Position numbers and translations under genes: made by a program
From: CAYPZL01 sp964415045
GTDB lineage: Bacteria; Planctomycetota; Phycisphaerae; Sedimentisphaerales; Anaerobacaceae
DNA: 16,448 bases
NCBI GenBank assembly: GCA_964415045.1
Contig: CAYPZL010000130.1
Location: 1 to 16,448, forward strand
Reading direction: 5' to 3'
Notes under the pieces: generated by a model
Told to the model about the DNA's origin: nothing
What the model saw: only the letters and a program-made list of their open reading frames with translations
Database searches by the model: none
Shown here: positions 1 to 7,467 of the stretch, piece by piece
Layout of the letters: each line of letters starts with the position of its first letter
Position numbering within the stretch: position 1 is the stretch's first letter

Positions 1-1325
1 ATGATCTCGGCGAGATCGTTCGGGGCTTCGACGGGCGGGTTGCTGAAGGAGCCCTGGTTGTCCTTGTGGTAGTTGACGGTGACGTTGGGGTCTTTGAGGG
101 GGTGGCCGGTCAGGACGCAGGCGACGCGCTGGTCCTTTCCGACGACGCCTTCGGCGAGCAGGTGCTTGAGGCCGGCGATGGTGGCGGCCGAGGCGGGCTC
201 GCAGCCCAAACCGAACTTGCCGACCAGCGCCTTGGCGTCGCAGATCTCCTCATCGGTCACGGCCCGGACGATCCCGTCGCAGACGTCGATCGCGCGGAGA
301 CATTTCTTCAAGTTGACTGGGCGGGAAATCTCGATGGCCGAGGCGCAGGTGTGCGGCGAGAAATTGCGGGCCGTCAGGTCGTCGTAGTAGTCGTCGATGA
401 TCTGCTGATCGACGTTGCCATCGTTCCAGACGAGTTTCTTGTTGTTGACCAGATCGGTGAGCGTGTCGGCGCCGGTGGCGTTGATGATGGCCATGCGCGG
501 GACGCGGTCGATCAGGCCGAGCTGCTTGAGTTCGCCAAAGGCCTTGCCGAAGGCGCTGGAGTTGCCCAGGTTGCCGCCGGGGACGACGATCCAGTCGGGA
601 ACCTCCCAGCCGAGGCCCTCGATGATACGATACATGATGGTCTTCTGGCCTTCGAGGCGGAAGGGATTGAGGGAATTGAGCAGGTACAGGCCCAGCTCGG
701 TGCAAACGGCCTGGACCTGGCGCATGCAGTCGTCGAAGTCGCCGGCGATCTGGATGGTCTGGGCGCCGTAGTCCATGGCCTGGCTGAGCTTGCCGAAAGC
801 GATGCGTCCCGAGCCGATGAAGACGGTGCACTTCAGGCCGCAACTGTGGGCATAAAGCGCCACCGCGGCCGAGGTGTTGCCCGTCGAGGCGCACGCGCAG
901 GATTTGGCTCCGACCATCATTGCGTGGCTGAACGCCGCGGTCATGCCGTTGTCCTTGAACGATCCGGAGGGGTTCAGGCCCTCGTACTCGAGGAACAAGC
1001 AGCCGGGCTTCATTCCGAGATGCTCGGCGATCGCGCAGTTCTGCTGCAACAGCGTCTGTCCCTCGCCGATGGTGACCTTGTGCTCGTCCGCGCAGAAATC
1101 CAACAGCTCGCGAAACCGCCAGACGCCCGAGAAGTTCAGCCGATTGCTCCGTGTCGCCCAGCGCTTCCCGAACTCGGCCAGCGTGCCCGGTACGGGTACC
1201 CGGTCCCAATCGTATTGCGCATCGAGCAGGTCGCCGCACTGCGGACACTTGAACAACGCCTGCCCGCAGTCGAACTGCGCCCCGCAGGCGGGATTGATAC
1301 ACTTCTGAAACGCCACGTCACTCAT
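1..1325 (-). CDS. thrC: Threonine synthase, C-terminal end cut by window edge
   Basis: This PLP enzyme converts O-phosphohomoserine to threonine, the last step of threonine synthesis, in the cytoplasm. The reverse strand is open from ATG 1325 to the window edge, giving 441 complete codons with no stop, so the C-terminus is missing. The N-terminus carries four cysteines spaced like a zinc ribbon (C9-x4-C14 and C27-x2-C30), as in the longer members of the family. The PLP motif NPSGSFKDNGM follows, with the Schiff-base lysine at about residue 124. Next comes an ASTGNTSAA phosphate-binding loop, and near the end LTGHPLKDPN, a typical threonine synthase C-terminal motif. AAAAGGAG lies 8 bases before the ATG and fixes the start. 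The gene diverges from the DUF429 gene. Other fold-type II PLP enzymes are possible in principle, but the GSFKD and GHPLKDP motifs together favour ThrC. Confidence 0.93.
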   Translation of the reverse strand, partial: MSDVAFQKCINPACGAQFDCGQALFKCPQCGDLLDAQYDWDRVPVPGTLAEFGKRWATRSNRLNFSGVWRFRELLDFCADEHKVTIGEGQTLLQQNCAIAEHLGMKPGCLFLEYEGLNPSGSFKDNGMTAAFSHAMMVGAKSCACASTGNTSAAVALYAHSCGLKCTVFIGSGRIAFGKLSQAMDYGAQTIQIAGDFDDCMRQVQAVCTELGLYLLNSLNPFRLEGQKTIMYRIIEGLGWEVPDWIVVPGGNLGNSSAFGKAFGELKQLGLIDRVPRMAIINATGADTLTDLVNNKKLVWNDGNVDQQIIDDYYDDLTARNFSPHTCASAIEISRPVNLKKCLRAIDVCDGIVRAVTDEEICDAKALVGKFGLGCEPASAATIAGLKHLLAEGVVGKDQRVACVLTGHPLKDPNVTVNYHKDNQGSFSNPPVEAPNDLAEI

Positions 1326-1356
1326 TCCGAATCTCCTTTTGAGCCGTTGAGGCGGC

Positions 1357-1385
1357 ATTATAGACGATGGCTGGGCCTTCCGCCA
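1357..1385 (-). promoter_or_regulatory. Probable sigma-70 promoter of thrC
   Basis: Read on the reverse strand there is a perfect TATAAT (1362-1357). A poor -35 candidate, TGGCGG (1385-1380), lies 17 bases upstream. Transcription would start near 1350, leaving a leader of about 25 bases that holds only the ribosome site. The perfect -10 box in GC-rich DNA, placed just before thrC, is the main support. Confidence 0.45.
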
Positions 1386-1544
1386 CCCCGCAGACCCGCC
1401 CCGCGCGTGTGAACGTTCTCCGGCAGCGGGATTCTCCTTCGATGAGAATGGACGAGAGTTGATCGTTGTAGTGAAATAGGCGAGTCGTCGCTGACAGTTC
1501 GGGTTCTTCCTGGGGCATCTGGGAATCTCGTTGGGAGCATGTCG

Positions 1545-2150
1545 ATGGCGAGCCGAAAACACACGGTGATCGTCGGCGTCGATCTGGCGGGTTCTCCTCG
1601 CCGGCCGACGGGCATATGCGTCCTGCGGGGCATGACGGCGCGTACGCACGTCGCGTATCTTGATGAGGACATCCTCGGTGCCATCGAGCAAGCGAAACCC
1701 GGCCTGGTCCCGATCGACGCTCCGCTGAGCCTGCCGGAGGGACGCACGACGATCCACGATCGCCATGGCGAGCATCTGCGCGAATGCGACCGCGAATTGC
1801 AGCGCCGCAAGATCCGGTTCTTCCCCATCACACTCGGTCCCATGCGCATGTTGACCGAACGCGGGTTGACGCTGAAGGCGAAAATCGAGGCGATGAGTTA
1901 TCAGGTCGTCGAGTGCTACCCCGGAGCCGCACAGGACGTGTGGGGAATTCCCCGGCAACACCGCGACCGAAAAGGGCTTCTCCGCGGACTGCGGGACCTT
2001 GGAGTAAAGGGATTGACTGCGGCGATGACGGGCGACGAATTGGATGCGGTAACGGCAGCCCTGGTCGGACGCTGGCTGCTCACGGGCAAGGGCGAGATGC
2101 TCGGTGGCCCCGACGGGATCGCCATACCGGAAAGCGCGTGCGATGAGTAG
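1545..2150 (+). CDS. DUF429 family protein, predicted RNase H-fold nuclease
   Basis: I recognise the DUF429 family, proteins of unknown function with a predicted RNase H-like nuclease fold. The landmarks are VGVDLAGS near the N-terminus with acidic D13, PIDAPLSLP with D58, RECDRELQRRKIRFFP, VVECYPGA with E123, and a C-terminal GDELDAVTAAL with D164/D167. These acidic residues could form a metal-binding site, but the activity has not been established for the family as far as I know. An upstream in-frame ATG at 1539 is only one base after GGGAG (1533-1537). ATG 1545 has a 7-base spacer, so I chose 1545, giving a 201-residue protein. There are no membrane segments. The gene is divergent from thrC and about 80 bases before the zinc-ribbon gene. 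Confidence 0.82.
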   Translation: MASRKHTVIVGVDLAGSPRRPTGICVLRGMTARTHVAYLDEDILGAIEQAKPGLVPIDAPLSLPEGRTTIHDRHGEHLRECDRELQRRKIRFFPITLGPMRMLTERGLTLKAKIEAMSYQVVECYPGAAQDVWGIPRQHRDRKGLLRGLRDLGVKGLTAAMTGDELDAVTAALVGRWLLTGKGEMLGGPDGIAIPESACDE

Positions 2151-2231
2151 ATTTCCACCTGTCGCAACTCAGTTCGCCTTGCACGAACCGCCCGGCTCTG
2201 CTACGCTATCTGGATTCAGGAGGGAACTAAG

Positions 2232-2591
2232 ATGGCATCACAGAGTTCAGAAAACGATGGTGTTGCGAAAGAGGAAGGGCAGGAAATACCCGTGTGTATC
2301 CATTGTTTCCAGCCCGTCGACCCACTGGCTCATTATTGTCCCAACTGCGGAGCTGCCACCGGGCAGTTGACACATTACCTGCCCTTCATAAACATTCGCT
2401 GGCAGGCAAGCGTCTGGGGCCAGGCCTGGCGTCAAATATGGTTTCGCGATGTTTCTATCCCAGGCCGATTGTTCAGACTCTTCATGATCGTATGGAACGT
2501 CCCCATCATGCTGATTGGCGTGCTGTTTCGATCCAGTCGTGGAAGGGAAACCGAACGCCACGAACGTGACAAGTCGCAAAACGACGCGTAG
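2232..2591 (+). CDS. Small zinc-ribbon protein with one membrane segment
   Basis: A 119-residue protein of unknown role. The N-terminal 20 residues are polar. A zinc ribbon follows with C22-x2-C25 and C36-x2-C39 (CIHC and CPNCG). A tryptophan- and arginine-rich linker around residues 57-72 leads to one hydrophobic segment at about 81-99 (LFRLFMIVWNVPIMLIGVLF), then a short, highly charged tail. This suggests a membrane-anchored zinc-ribbon protein with its ends in the cytoplasm. AGGAGG sits 8 bases before the ATG, the clearest ribosome site in this part of the window. A weak extended -10 (TGC TACGCT, near 2200) lies upstream. Zinc ribbons of this kind occur in many unrelated proteins, so no function is assigned. 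Confidence 0.8.
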   Translation: MASQSSENDGVAKEEGQEIPVCIHCFQPVDPLAHYCPNCGAATGQLTHYLPFINIRWQASVWGQAWRQIWFRDVSIPGRLFRLFMIVWNVPIMLIGVLFRSSRGRETERHERDKSQNDA

Positions 2592-2646
2592 GCACAGTCC
2601 TCGACGTCGCCGCATGAATCCCGGCTTGCCGTGCGGGAAGAGTCGC

Positions 2647-2721
2647 TCAAGCAACGTAGCTCAGGATTTCGAGCTCGGCGGTCGTGTCAACGCGGGCCAG
2701 GATCGCATCCACTTTCTCCAT
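2647..2721 (-). CDS. Possible 24-residue ORF or gene remnant downstream of rmuC
   Basis: On the reverse strand, ATG 2721 opens a 24-codon frame, MEKVDAILARVDTTAELEIL followed by SYVA and a TGA. GAGGA lies 7 bases before the ATG. The frame also stays open upstream of the ATG (GDNCSEYVVEDAV precedes it), and the amphipathic, protein-like composition suggests either a real small protein or the tail of a decayed one. It lies in the 168-base gap between the zinc-ribbon gene and the convergent end of rmuC. I do not recognise it. Confidence 0.25.
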   Translation of the reverse strand: MEKVDAILARVDTTAELEILSYVA

Positions 2722-2759
2722 CACAGCATCCTCAACTACATATTCGCTGCAATTGTCCC

Positions 2760-4223
2760 CTATGCAGGAGGCGAGTCCTCAGGGCCAACCGCCTCGCCTT
2801 CGGCTGAGGCTGGAGGGGTATCGGCGGATTCGTTTTCGGGGGCCTGGAGGGCTCGGGCTCGGGCGTCGATGGTTCTGGGCTCGTCCAGGTCCGCTCCGGT
2901 GGCGGCGCCAAGCTCTTTGAACTTGCGGGCCGAGACCAGGACGCGGCTTTCCATGGAGCCGACGGCCCGGTTGTACGCTTCGGCGGCGCGGTTGAGGTTC
3001 TTGCCGATGTCGTCGAAGTGGCCCACGAGCACGCGGATGCGGTCGTACAGCTCCTTGCCGAGATTGCTGATGGCCTGGGCGCTCTCGGCGATCCGCTGTT
3101 GCTGCCACCCGTACGAGACGGCTCGCAGCAATGCGATCAGCGTCGTCGGGGTCGCGAGGATGACCTTCTGCTCGACGCCCATTTCGATCAGGTGCGGGTC
3201 CTGCTCCAGCGCGGCGCTGAAGAACATCTCACCCGGCAAAAACAACACGACGAACTCGGGCGTCTGGGCGAACTGGTCCCAGTACGCCTTGGCGCTGAGG
3301 TTCTGGACGTGCGTGCGGACGGCGCGGGCATGCTGCTTGAGCCGCTGGGCGCGCGTTTCCGGGTCGGTCGCCTCGATCGATTGGAGATAGCCCTCCAGCG
3401 GAGTCTTGGAGTCGACCACGACCATGCGTTCGTTGGGCAGTCTCACGATCATGTCCGGCCGGATGCGCCCGGACTCGGTCCCCGACGATTCCTGGGTGCG
3501 GAAGTCGCAGTACTCGACCATGCCGGCGATTTCGACGACGCGTTTCAACTGGATCTCGCCCCAGCGGCCGCGAACCGTGGGACGGCGCAGCGCCGTGACT
3601 AAGTTGGCCGTCTCTTTCTTGAGTTCCGCTTCCGAGGTCGCCAGTGTTTTGATCTGCTCGCTCAGCGAGGCGAAGCCCGCCGAACGCGTCTTCTCGACCT
3701 GCGCGAGCTTGTCGTCCACCTTCGTCAGCGACTCTTTCAGCGGCTTGACGAGTTCGTCGATGGCCTTCTGGCGCTTCTCCAGCTCGGTCCGCGCCCCTTC
3801 CTGGTACTTGTCGAGGTTCGTTTTGGCCAGTTCGAGGAATTGCGTGCTGTTGCTCTTGAGGGCTTCCTGGGAGAGGGCCTTGAAGGCGTCGGAGAGTTTC
3901 TGCCGGGCCTCGTCGAGCAGGGCCAGCTTTTCCTTGGAGGTCTTTTCCTGCTCCTCCAGCCTAGTGGAGAGCCGGCTGATCTCGGCCTTCTGCGACGCGC
4001 CGTCTTCCTGCATCTGGGCGATGCGCTGCTCTTTGGCAGCGATCTGCGCCTCTAACTCGGGGATGCGGGTGTTTCGCTCTTCGGCCGTGATGCGCCGCTG
4101 GGATTCCTCGGCGTGCTGCTCCTGGAGCGTGCGAATCGTCTTTCGAGCGATCTTGAAGGCAAGCAGCCCGGCCGAAGCGGCCCCGGCGATGATGCCTATG
4201 ACGGCGGTCAAAACGTATTCCAT
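2760..4223 (-). CDS. rmuC: DNA recombination protein RmuC
   Basis: RmuC-family protein of 487 residues, close to the usual length. The family limits recombination at inverted repeats and is predicted to be a nuclease. Order of parts: an N-terminal membrane helix (about 3-23), a long charged coiled coil (about 28-205), then the RmuC domain starting at RRPTVRGRWGEIQLKRVVE. PDMIVRLPNERMVVVDSK carries D257 and D271-x-K273, which fits the PD-(D/E)xK nuclease core. FVVLFLPGE and the region around ATPTTLIALLRAVSYGW are also family hallmarks. The C-terminal 30 residues are acidic, Pro/Ala-rich and probably disordered. I chose ATG 4223 because GCGAGGT lies about 7 bases upstream and the membrane helix then starts immediately; an in-frame ATG at 4244 has no ribosome site. 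The gene is divergent from the HAD hydrolase. Confidence 0.94.
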   Translation of the reverse strand: MEYVLTAVIGIIAGAASAGLLAFKIARKTIRTLQEQHAEESQRRITAEERNTRIPELEAQIAAKEQRIAQMQEDGASQKAEISRLSTRLEEQEKTSKEKLALLDEARQKLSDAFKALSQEALKSNSTQFLELAKTNLDKYQEGARTELEKRQKAIDELVKPLKESLTKVDDKLAQVEKTRSAGFASLSEQIKTLATSEAELKKETANLVTALRRPTVRGRWGEIQLKRVVEIAGMVEYCDFRTQESSGTESGRIRPDMIVRLPNERMVVVDSKTPLEGYLQSIEATDPETRAQRLKQHARAVRTHVQNLSAKAYWDQFAQTPEFVVLFLPGEMFFSAALEQDPHLIEMGVEQKVILATPTTLIALLRAVSYGWQQQRIAESAQAISNLGKELYDRIRVLVGHFDDIGKNLNRAAEAYNRAVGSMESRVLVSARKFKELGAATGADLDEPRTIDARARALQAPENESADTPPASAEGEAVGPEDSPPA

Positions 4224-4270
4224 GAAACCGACCTCGCAACACACTTCGTGACAGATGAAACTCAGGGCCG

Positions 4271-4298
4271 ATTATACGCGCCACGGCGGACTTTTCAA
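4271..4298 (-). promoter_or_regulatory. Sigma-70-like promoter of rmuC
   Basis: On the reverse strand TTGAAA (4298-4293; five of six consensus bases) is separated by 16 bases from a perfect TATAAT (4276-4271). The expected start is near 4264, about 40 bases before the rmuC ATG. This is one of the best-matching promoters in the window. Confidence 0.65.
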
Positions 4299-4331
4299 AG
4301 CCAACGAGCCCGCCGCGTCGCAAGAAAAGGG

Positions 4332-4360
4332 TTGCGGATGACTTTCCCGCCCGGTATCGT
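4332..4360 (+). promoter_or_regulatory. Candidate promoter of the HAD hydrolase gene
   Basis: TTGCGG (4332-4337), a 17-base spacer, and TATCGT (4355-4360; four of six). A short inverted repeat CCCGG/CCGGG (4350-4354 and 4361-4365) overlaps the -10. The site would exclude ATG 4338 as the start and favours GTG 4404. The match is modest. Confidence 0.3.
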
Positions 4361-4403
4361 CCGGGTGCAAAACCGACCCGACGTTACCGGCAAGGGCGCA
4401 AGC

Positions 4404-5012
4404 GTGGAGAAGATTGAATCGGTCTTATTCGATTGGGGCGGCGTTCTCATCGACGACCCGGCCCCCGGGCTCATGGCCTTTTGTGCCCAGGTGCTGGAGG
4501 TGCCCGTGACGGATTACATCGAGGCCCACCAGCGACACGGCGAGGCCTTTCAGAAGGGCAGCATTGGGGAGGAGGTCTTCTGGCGTCGTGTGTGCGCGGA
4601 CCTGCGCCGGCCCGCGCCCGGGGAGCGTTCGCTCTGGGGCCGGGCCTTCCGGGCCGTCTACGCGCCGCGCGAGGAGATCTTCGCCCTGGCCGAGCAGCTC
4701 CGCGCGCGGGACTACAACACGGCCCTGCTGTCGAACACGGAAGTTGCGGCGATGGATTTCTTCCTGGAGCTGAACTACAAGATGTTCGACGCCCTGACGT
4801 TCTCCTGCGCCGAAGGAGCGGTCAAGCCCGAGCGGGAGATCTACGAGGCGGCCTGCCGCAAGCTGCCCACGGAGCCGCAACAGTGTGTGCTCATCGACGA
4901 CAAGCCCGTCTTCGTCGAGGGCGCACGAGAGGCCGGAATGAAGGGCATCGTGTACAAGAGCCCGGCCCAGATCAAAAAAGAGCTGGCGAAACTCGGCGTG
5001 CACATCGAGTAG
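4404..5012 (+). CDS. HAD-superfamily hydrolase (subfamily IA-like phosphatase)
   Basis: A 202-residue HAD-fold protein, probably a small phosphatase; the substrate cannot be told. Motif I is LFDWGGVLIDDP close to the N-terminus; the second catalytic Asp of the usual DxD is a Gly, as in the FDxGGVL subgroup. A helical cap follows (about 20-90). Motif II is ALLSNTE (Ser), motif III is EGAVKPEREIYE (Lys), and motif IV is CVLIDDK (paired Asp). It ends with the usual GAREAGMKGIVY. I use GTG 4404 because AAGGG lies 7 bases upstream and motif I then sits where it normally does. ATG 4338 is an in-frame alternative adding 22 residues that do not look conserved. The subfamily can include haloacid dehalogenases and nucleotide phosphatases. 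The gene stands alone, with relic DNA downstream. Confidence 0.88.
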   Translation: MEKIESVLFDWGGVLIDDPAPGLMAFCAQVLEVPVTDYIEAHQRHGEAFQKGSIGEEVFWRRVCADLRRPAPGERSLWGRAFRAVYAPREEIFALAEQLRARDYNTALLSNTEVAAMDFFLELNYKMFDALTFSCAEGAVKPEREIYEAACRKLPTEPQQCVLIDDKPVFVEGAREAGMKGIVYKSPAQIKKELAKLGVHIE

Positions 5013-5047
5013 CGCTTGGTTGCAAACCCTGCCTTTCCAGGTGCGCC

Positions 5048-5200
5048 TTGAATCTTCTGGATCTGCTCGACAAAAAGAGAATCGTCCTGCTCGACGGGGC
5101 GATGGGAACGCAGCTCGACAAGAAGGGACTCATGTCCCGGGGTCAAAACAACCTCGATGCGTCCGAAGCGCCACTGTCACGATGGATTGCCACTTGGTGA
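5048..5200 (+). pseudogene. Fragment resembling the start of a methionine synthase / homocysteine methyltransferase
   Basis: From TTG 5048 the frame reads NLLDLLDKKRIVLLDGAMGT, then QLDKKGLMSRGQNNLDASEA, then unrelated residues and a stop at 5200. The RIVLLDGAMGTQL segment is the N-terminal signature of homocysteine S-methyltransferase domains (MetH or related), which normally run for about 300 residues or more. Only about the first 40 residues remain, and similarity stops near 5170. The zinc-binding cysteines of that domain are absent, so this cannot be active. It begins 36 bases after the HAD gene and overlaps a second relic in another frame, which suggests a deletion that joined two gene starts. 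Confidence 0.6.
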
Positions 5201-5307
5201 TCTTGAAGAAGCCGTACTTGGACCTGATCCTGAAGAAGGACTGGCGGGCCTGGGTCGTGCTCAAGCCGGAAAAAGACTTCGGTCTTCTACGGAGAAGGCC
5301 CGGATAA
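5182..5307 (+). pseudogene. Possible truncated ASCH-domain-like fragment
   Basis: ATG 5182 opens a 41-codon frame beginning MDCHLVILKKPYLDLILK. This resembles the first strand and helix of ASCH/PUA-like domains (pattern LKKPYLDLIL followed normally by a Gly-Lys-Thr turn), but the conserved continuation is absent. Instead KKDWRAWVVLKPEKDFGLLR follows, then a stop. Another frame over 5250-5330 also reads protein-like (KTSVFYGEGPDKSVVQQ), as expected for frame-shifted debris. There is no ribosome site before the ATG. It ends 30 bases before the methyltransferase gene. The ASCH assignment rests on a short stretch. Confidence 0.35.
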
Positions 5308-5337
5308 GAGCGTGGTACAGCAAAGGAGAAACCCACC

Positions 5338-6036
5338 ATGAAAAGACCCGTTCGAACGACCGTCGTTGTCACCAGCGTGGCCCTCATCGCCATTTCAGGA
5401 ATCTGGCTCTCGGACGCTCTGGCGCAACGCCGGCCCAGAGGCGCGAGCCGGGGACAAGGGGATTCCCAACTGGAAAAACCGCCCGTTCCCAGGGATGACA
5501 ACGAGAAGAAGATTCTCAACATTCTGGACGACATCCTGGCCCGCCAGCGATACCGGAATGTCCCACCGCAGGATGGGCGTTTGCTGCGTCTCCTGGCCGA
5601 GTCGATGAATGCTAAAAACGTGGTCGAGATAGGGACGTCCACCGGCTATTCCGGCATCTGGCTCGGCATGGCGCTGCAGAAAACCGGCGGCAAGCTGACG
5701 ACCTTCGAGATCGACGCCCAACGCGCCGCCACGGCCCGTGCGAATTTCAAACGGGCCGGCATGGCCGATATCATTACGCTGGTCGAGGGAGACGCGCACG
5801 AGAAAGTGACGAATCTCAAAGACCCTATCGATATCCTCTTCCTCGACGCCGACAAACAGGGTTACATCGACTATCTCAACAAGCTTCTGCCCTTGATCCG
5901 CCCCGGCGGGCTGGTCATCGCCCATAACATCACCCTGGGCATGGCCGACCCCAGGTATATGAAGGCGATCACCACCAATCCGGCTCTCGAGACCATCGTT
6001 CGCACCGGAGTCAGCCTGACGATCAAAAAAAGATGA
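5338..6036 (+). CDS. Exported class I SAM-dependent O-methyltransferase
   Basis: A 232-residue protein with the fold of the catechol/caffeoyl-CoA O-methyltransferase family (Methyltransf_3). Residues 1-29 form a signal peptide: a basic start, a hydrophobic core VVVTSVALIAISGIWL, and SDALA before Q30 as a likely signal peptidase I site. After a polar linker the methyltransferase begins at about residue 54. The SAM motif I is VVEIGTSTGYSG (95-106), the ribose-binding acid is E124 in FEID, GDA is at 151-153, and LFLDADK (167-173) carries the metal-binding Asp. The usual second metal pair, Asp-Asn, reads His-Asn here (GLVIAHN, H196-N197). AAAGGAG 10 bases upstream fixes the start. It is 48 bases before the permease and probably shares its transcript. 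The substrate is unknown, and an extracytoplasmic SAM enzyme would be odd. Confidence 0.85.
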   Translation: MKRPVRTTVVVTSVALIAISGIWLSDALAQRRPRGASRGQGDSQLEKPPVPRDDNEKKILNILDDILARQRYRNVPPQDGRLLRLLAESMNAKNVVEIGTSTGYSGIWLGMALQKTGGKLTTFEIDAQRAATARANFKRAGMADIITLVEGDAHEKVTNLKDPIDILFLDADKQGYIDYLNKLLPLIRPGGLVIAHNITLGMADPRYMKAITTNPALETIVRTGVSLTIKKR

Positions 6037-6084
6037 CGTGATACAAGCCCGGTTCCGCAAGGAGCGTTTCTAAGGACCACGCCA

Positions 6085-7443
6085 ATGCCGAAAGAAGAAT
6101 TGCAGCGAGGATTTGGTCTGTCGACGGCGACCTACGTGGTGATCGCCAGCATGGTGGGCACGGGCATCCTGGTTTCGCCCGGCTTCATGATGGCGTCGCT
6201 GGGAAACTACCCGGTCATCTTCGGGCTCTGGGCCCTGGGTGGCTTGCTGGCTCTGTGCGGGGCTCTCTGCGTGGCGGAGCTCGCGGCGGCCCTGCCCCGG
6301 GCCGGCGGGGAGTACGTTTATCTTCGCGAAGCCTACGGTCCGATGCCCGCCTTCCTGTCGGGCTGGACGTCATTTTTCGTCGGCTTTTCCGCCCCCTTGG
6401 CGGTGGCCGGCTACGTCGCGGCCGAGTACCTGCTAAAGCCTTTCGGGTGGGCCGGGGAGGAATCGGAATTCCGGGTGAAAGTCATGGCCGCAATCATCAT
6501 CGCCGCAATCACGCTGCCCAACCTCCTGGGGCACCGCCAGTCCGCATGGACGCAGAACCTCACCACCGCTCTCAAGTTCGGCCTGTTTGCCGCTCTGGCA
6601 GTGGTGGCATTTCTCTTCGGCAAGGGACAACTGTCAAACATCGGTCAGGGCCGGCCGATAGGAAGCATCAAACCGGGTGACGCAGCCACGCAGTTGTTCT
6701 ATGTGATGTTCGCCTACAGCGGCTGGAACGCCGCCGGCTATCTCGCAGGTGAGGTCAAGAATCCGGGCAGGATTCTCCCGCGTTCACTGCTGCTGGGGAC
6801 CATCCTGGTCACGGTACTGTACCTGGTCCTCAACCTGGTCTTTGCCTACGCCGTGCCTTTGTCTGATGTAACGTTCGACAATGCGACGCAGGTTCCGACG
6901 CTCGCGGTCCAGAATTTGTTCGGGCCCGGAGCTTCCCGCGTCTTTTCCGTCCTGCTCGGATTGACATTCCTGGCTACCGTCAGCGCCTTCATCCTGACGG
7001 GCCCGCGCATCTACTACGCGATGGCAAAGGACGGGTTGTTCCCCGCGGTGGCCGGACGCATCAGCGCCAAGGGTGGCGTCCCCGTTTGCGCGACGATCGC
7101 GCAGAGCGCCTGTGCCATCATTATTCTGTTCGCCATGAAGAACTTCCGGGACCTGTACCAGTACGCCTCGGTGGGCTTGTCGGTCTTTGCGCTTCTCTTT
7201 ATCGCTGCGGTGTACGTCCTGCGATGGCGCAGGCCGGAAATGGAAAGACCGTTTCGCCTGCCCGGCTATCCCGTGGTCCCGGCGCTCTTCATGATCGTCA
7301 TCCTGTTCATGACGGTCTTTGCCTTCAAGCAGTGGCGGACACCGTCCCTCTATAGCCTGGGTAGCATCCTCGTGGGCATCCCGGTCTACTACGTCTGGTC
7401 GTTCGTCCGCTCCCGGCACGGACCGGTGGACCGGCCACGGTAA
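6085..7443 (+). CDS. APC-family amino-acid permease
   Basis: A 452-residue polytopic membrane protein with about 12 hydrophobic helices, the normal size for the amino acid-polyamine-organocation superfamily. Helix 1 carries the broken-helix motif SMVGTGILVSPG (22-33), which binds the substrate carboxylate in this family. CVAELAAALPRAGGEYVYLREAYGP, the loop after helix 2, is a strong signature of the LAT/YfnA-like branch. FAYSGWNAAGYLAGEVKNPGRILPRSL is the helix 6 and loop signature. The product probably imports or exchanges amino acids; specificity cannot be read. AAGGA 8 bases before the ATG is the ribosome site. It follows the methyltransferase in the same direction and probably in one operon. 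No terminator hairpin is visible after it; the convergent peptidase relic begins 25 bases downstream. Confidence 0.92.
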   Translation: MPKEELQRGFGLSTATYVVIASMVGTGILVSPGFMMASLGNYPVIFGLWALGGLLALCGALCVAELAAALPRAGGEYVYLREAYGPMPAFLSGWTSFFVGFSAPLAVAGYVAAEYLLKPFGWAGEESEFRVKVMAAIIIAAITLPNLLGHRQSAWTQNLTTALKFGLFAALAVVAFLFGKGQLSNIGQGRPIGSIKPGDAATQLFYVMFAYSGWNAAGYLAGEVKNPGRILPRSLLLGTILVTVLYLVLNLVFAYAVPLSDVTFDNATQVPTLAVQNLFGPGASRVFSVLLGLTFLATVSAFILTGPRIYYAMAKDGLFPAVAGRISAKGGVPVCATIAQSACAIIILFAMKNFRDLYQYASVGLSVFALLFIAAVYVLRWRRPEMERPFRLPGYPVVPALFMIVILFMTVFAFKQWRTPSLYSLGSILVGIPVYYVWSFVRSRHGPVDRPR

Positions 7444-7467
7444 TTCCGCTTGCGCGGGATGCGGCCG

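Noticed and set aside
66..1412. Long plus-strand open frame of 448 codons
   Set aside because: It is antisense to threonine synthase, has no ribosome site, and its Gly/Ala/Val/Asp-rich composition is the usual shadow of a GC-rich gene.
2515..3390. Plus-strand 291-codon frame
   Set aside because: Mostly antisense to rmuC, Ser/Arg/Ala-rich, no ribosome site.
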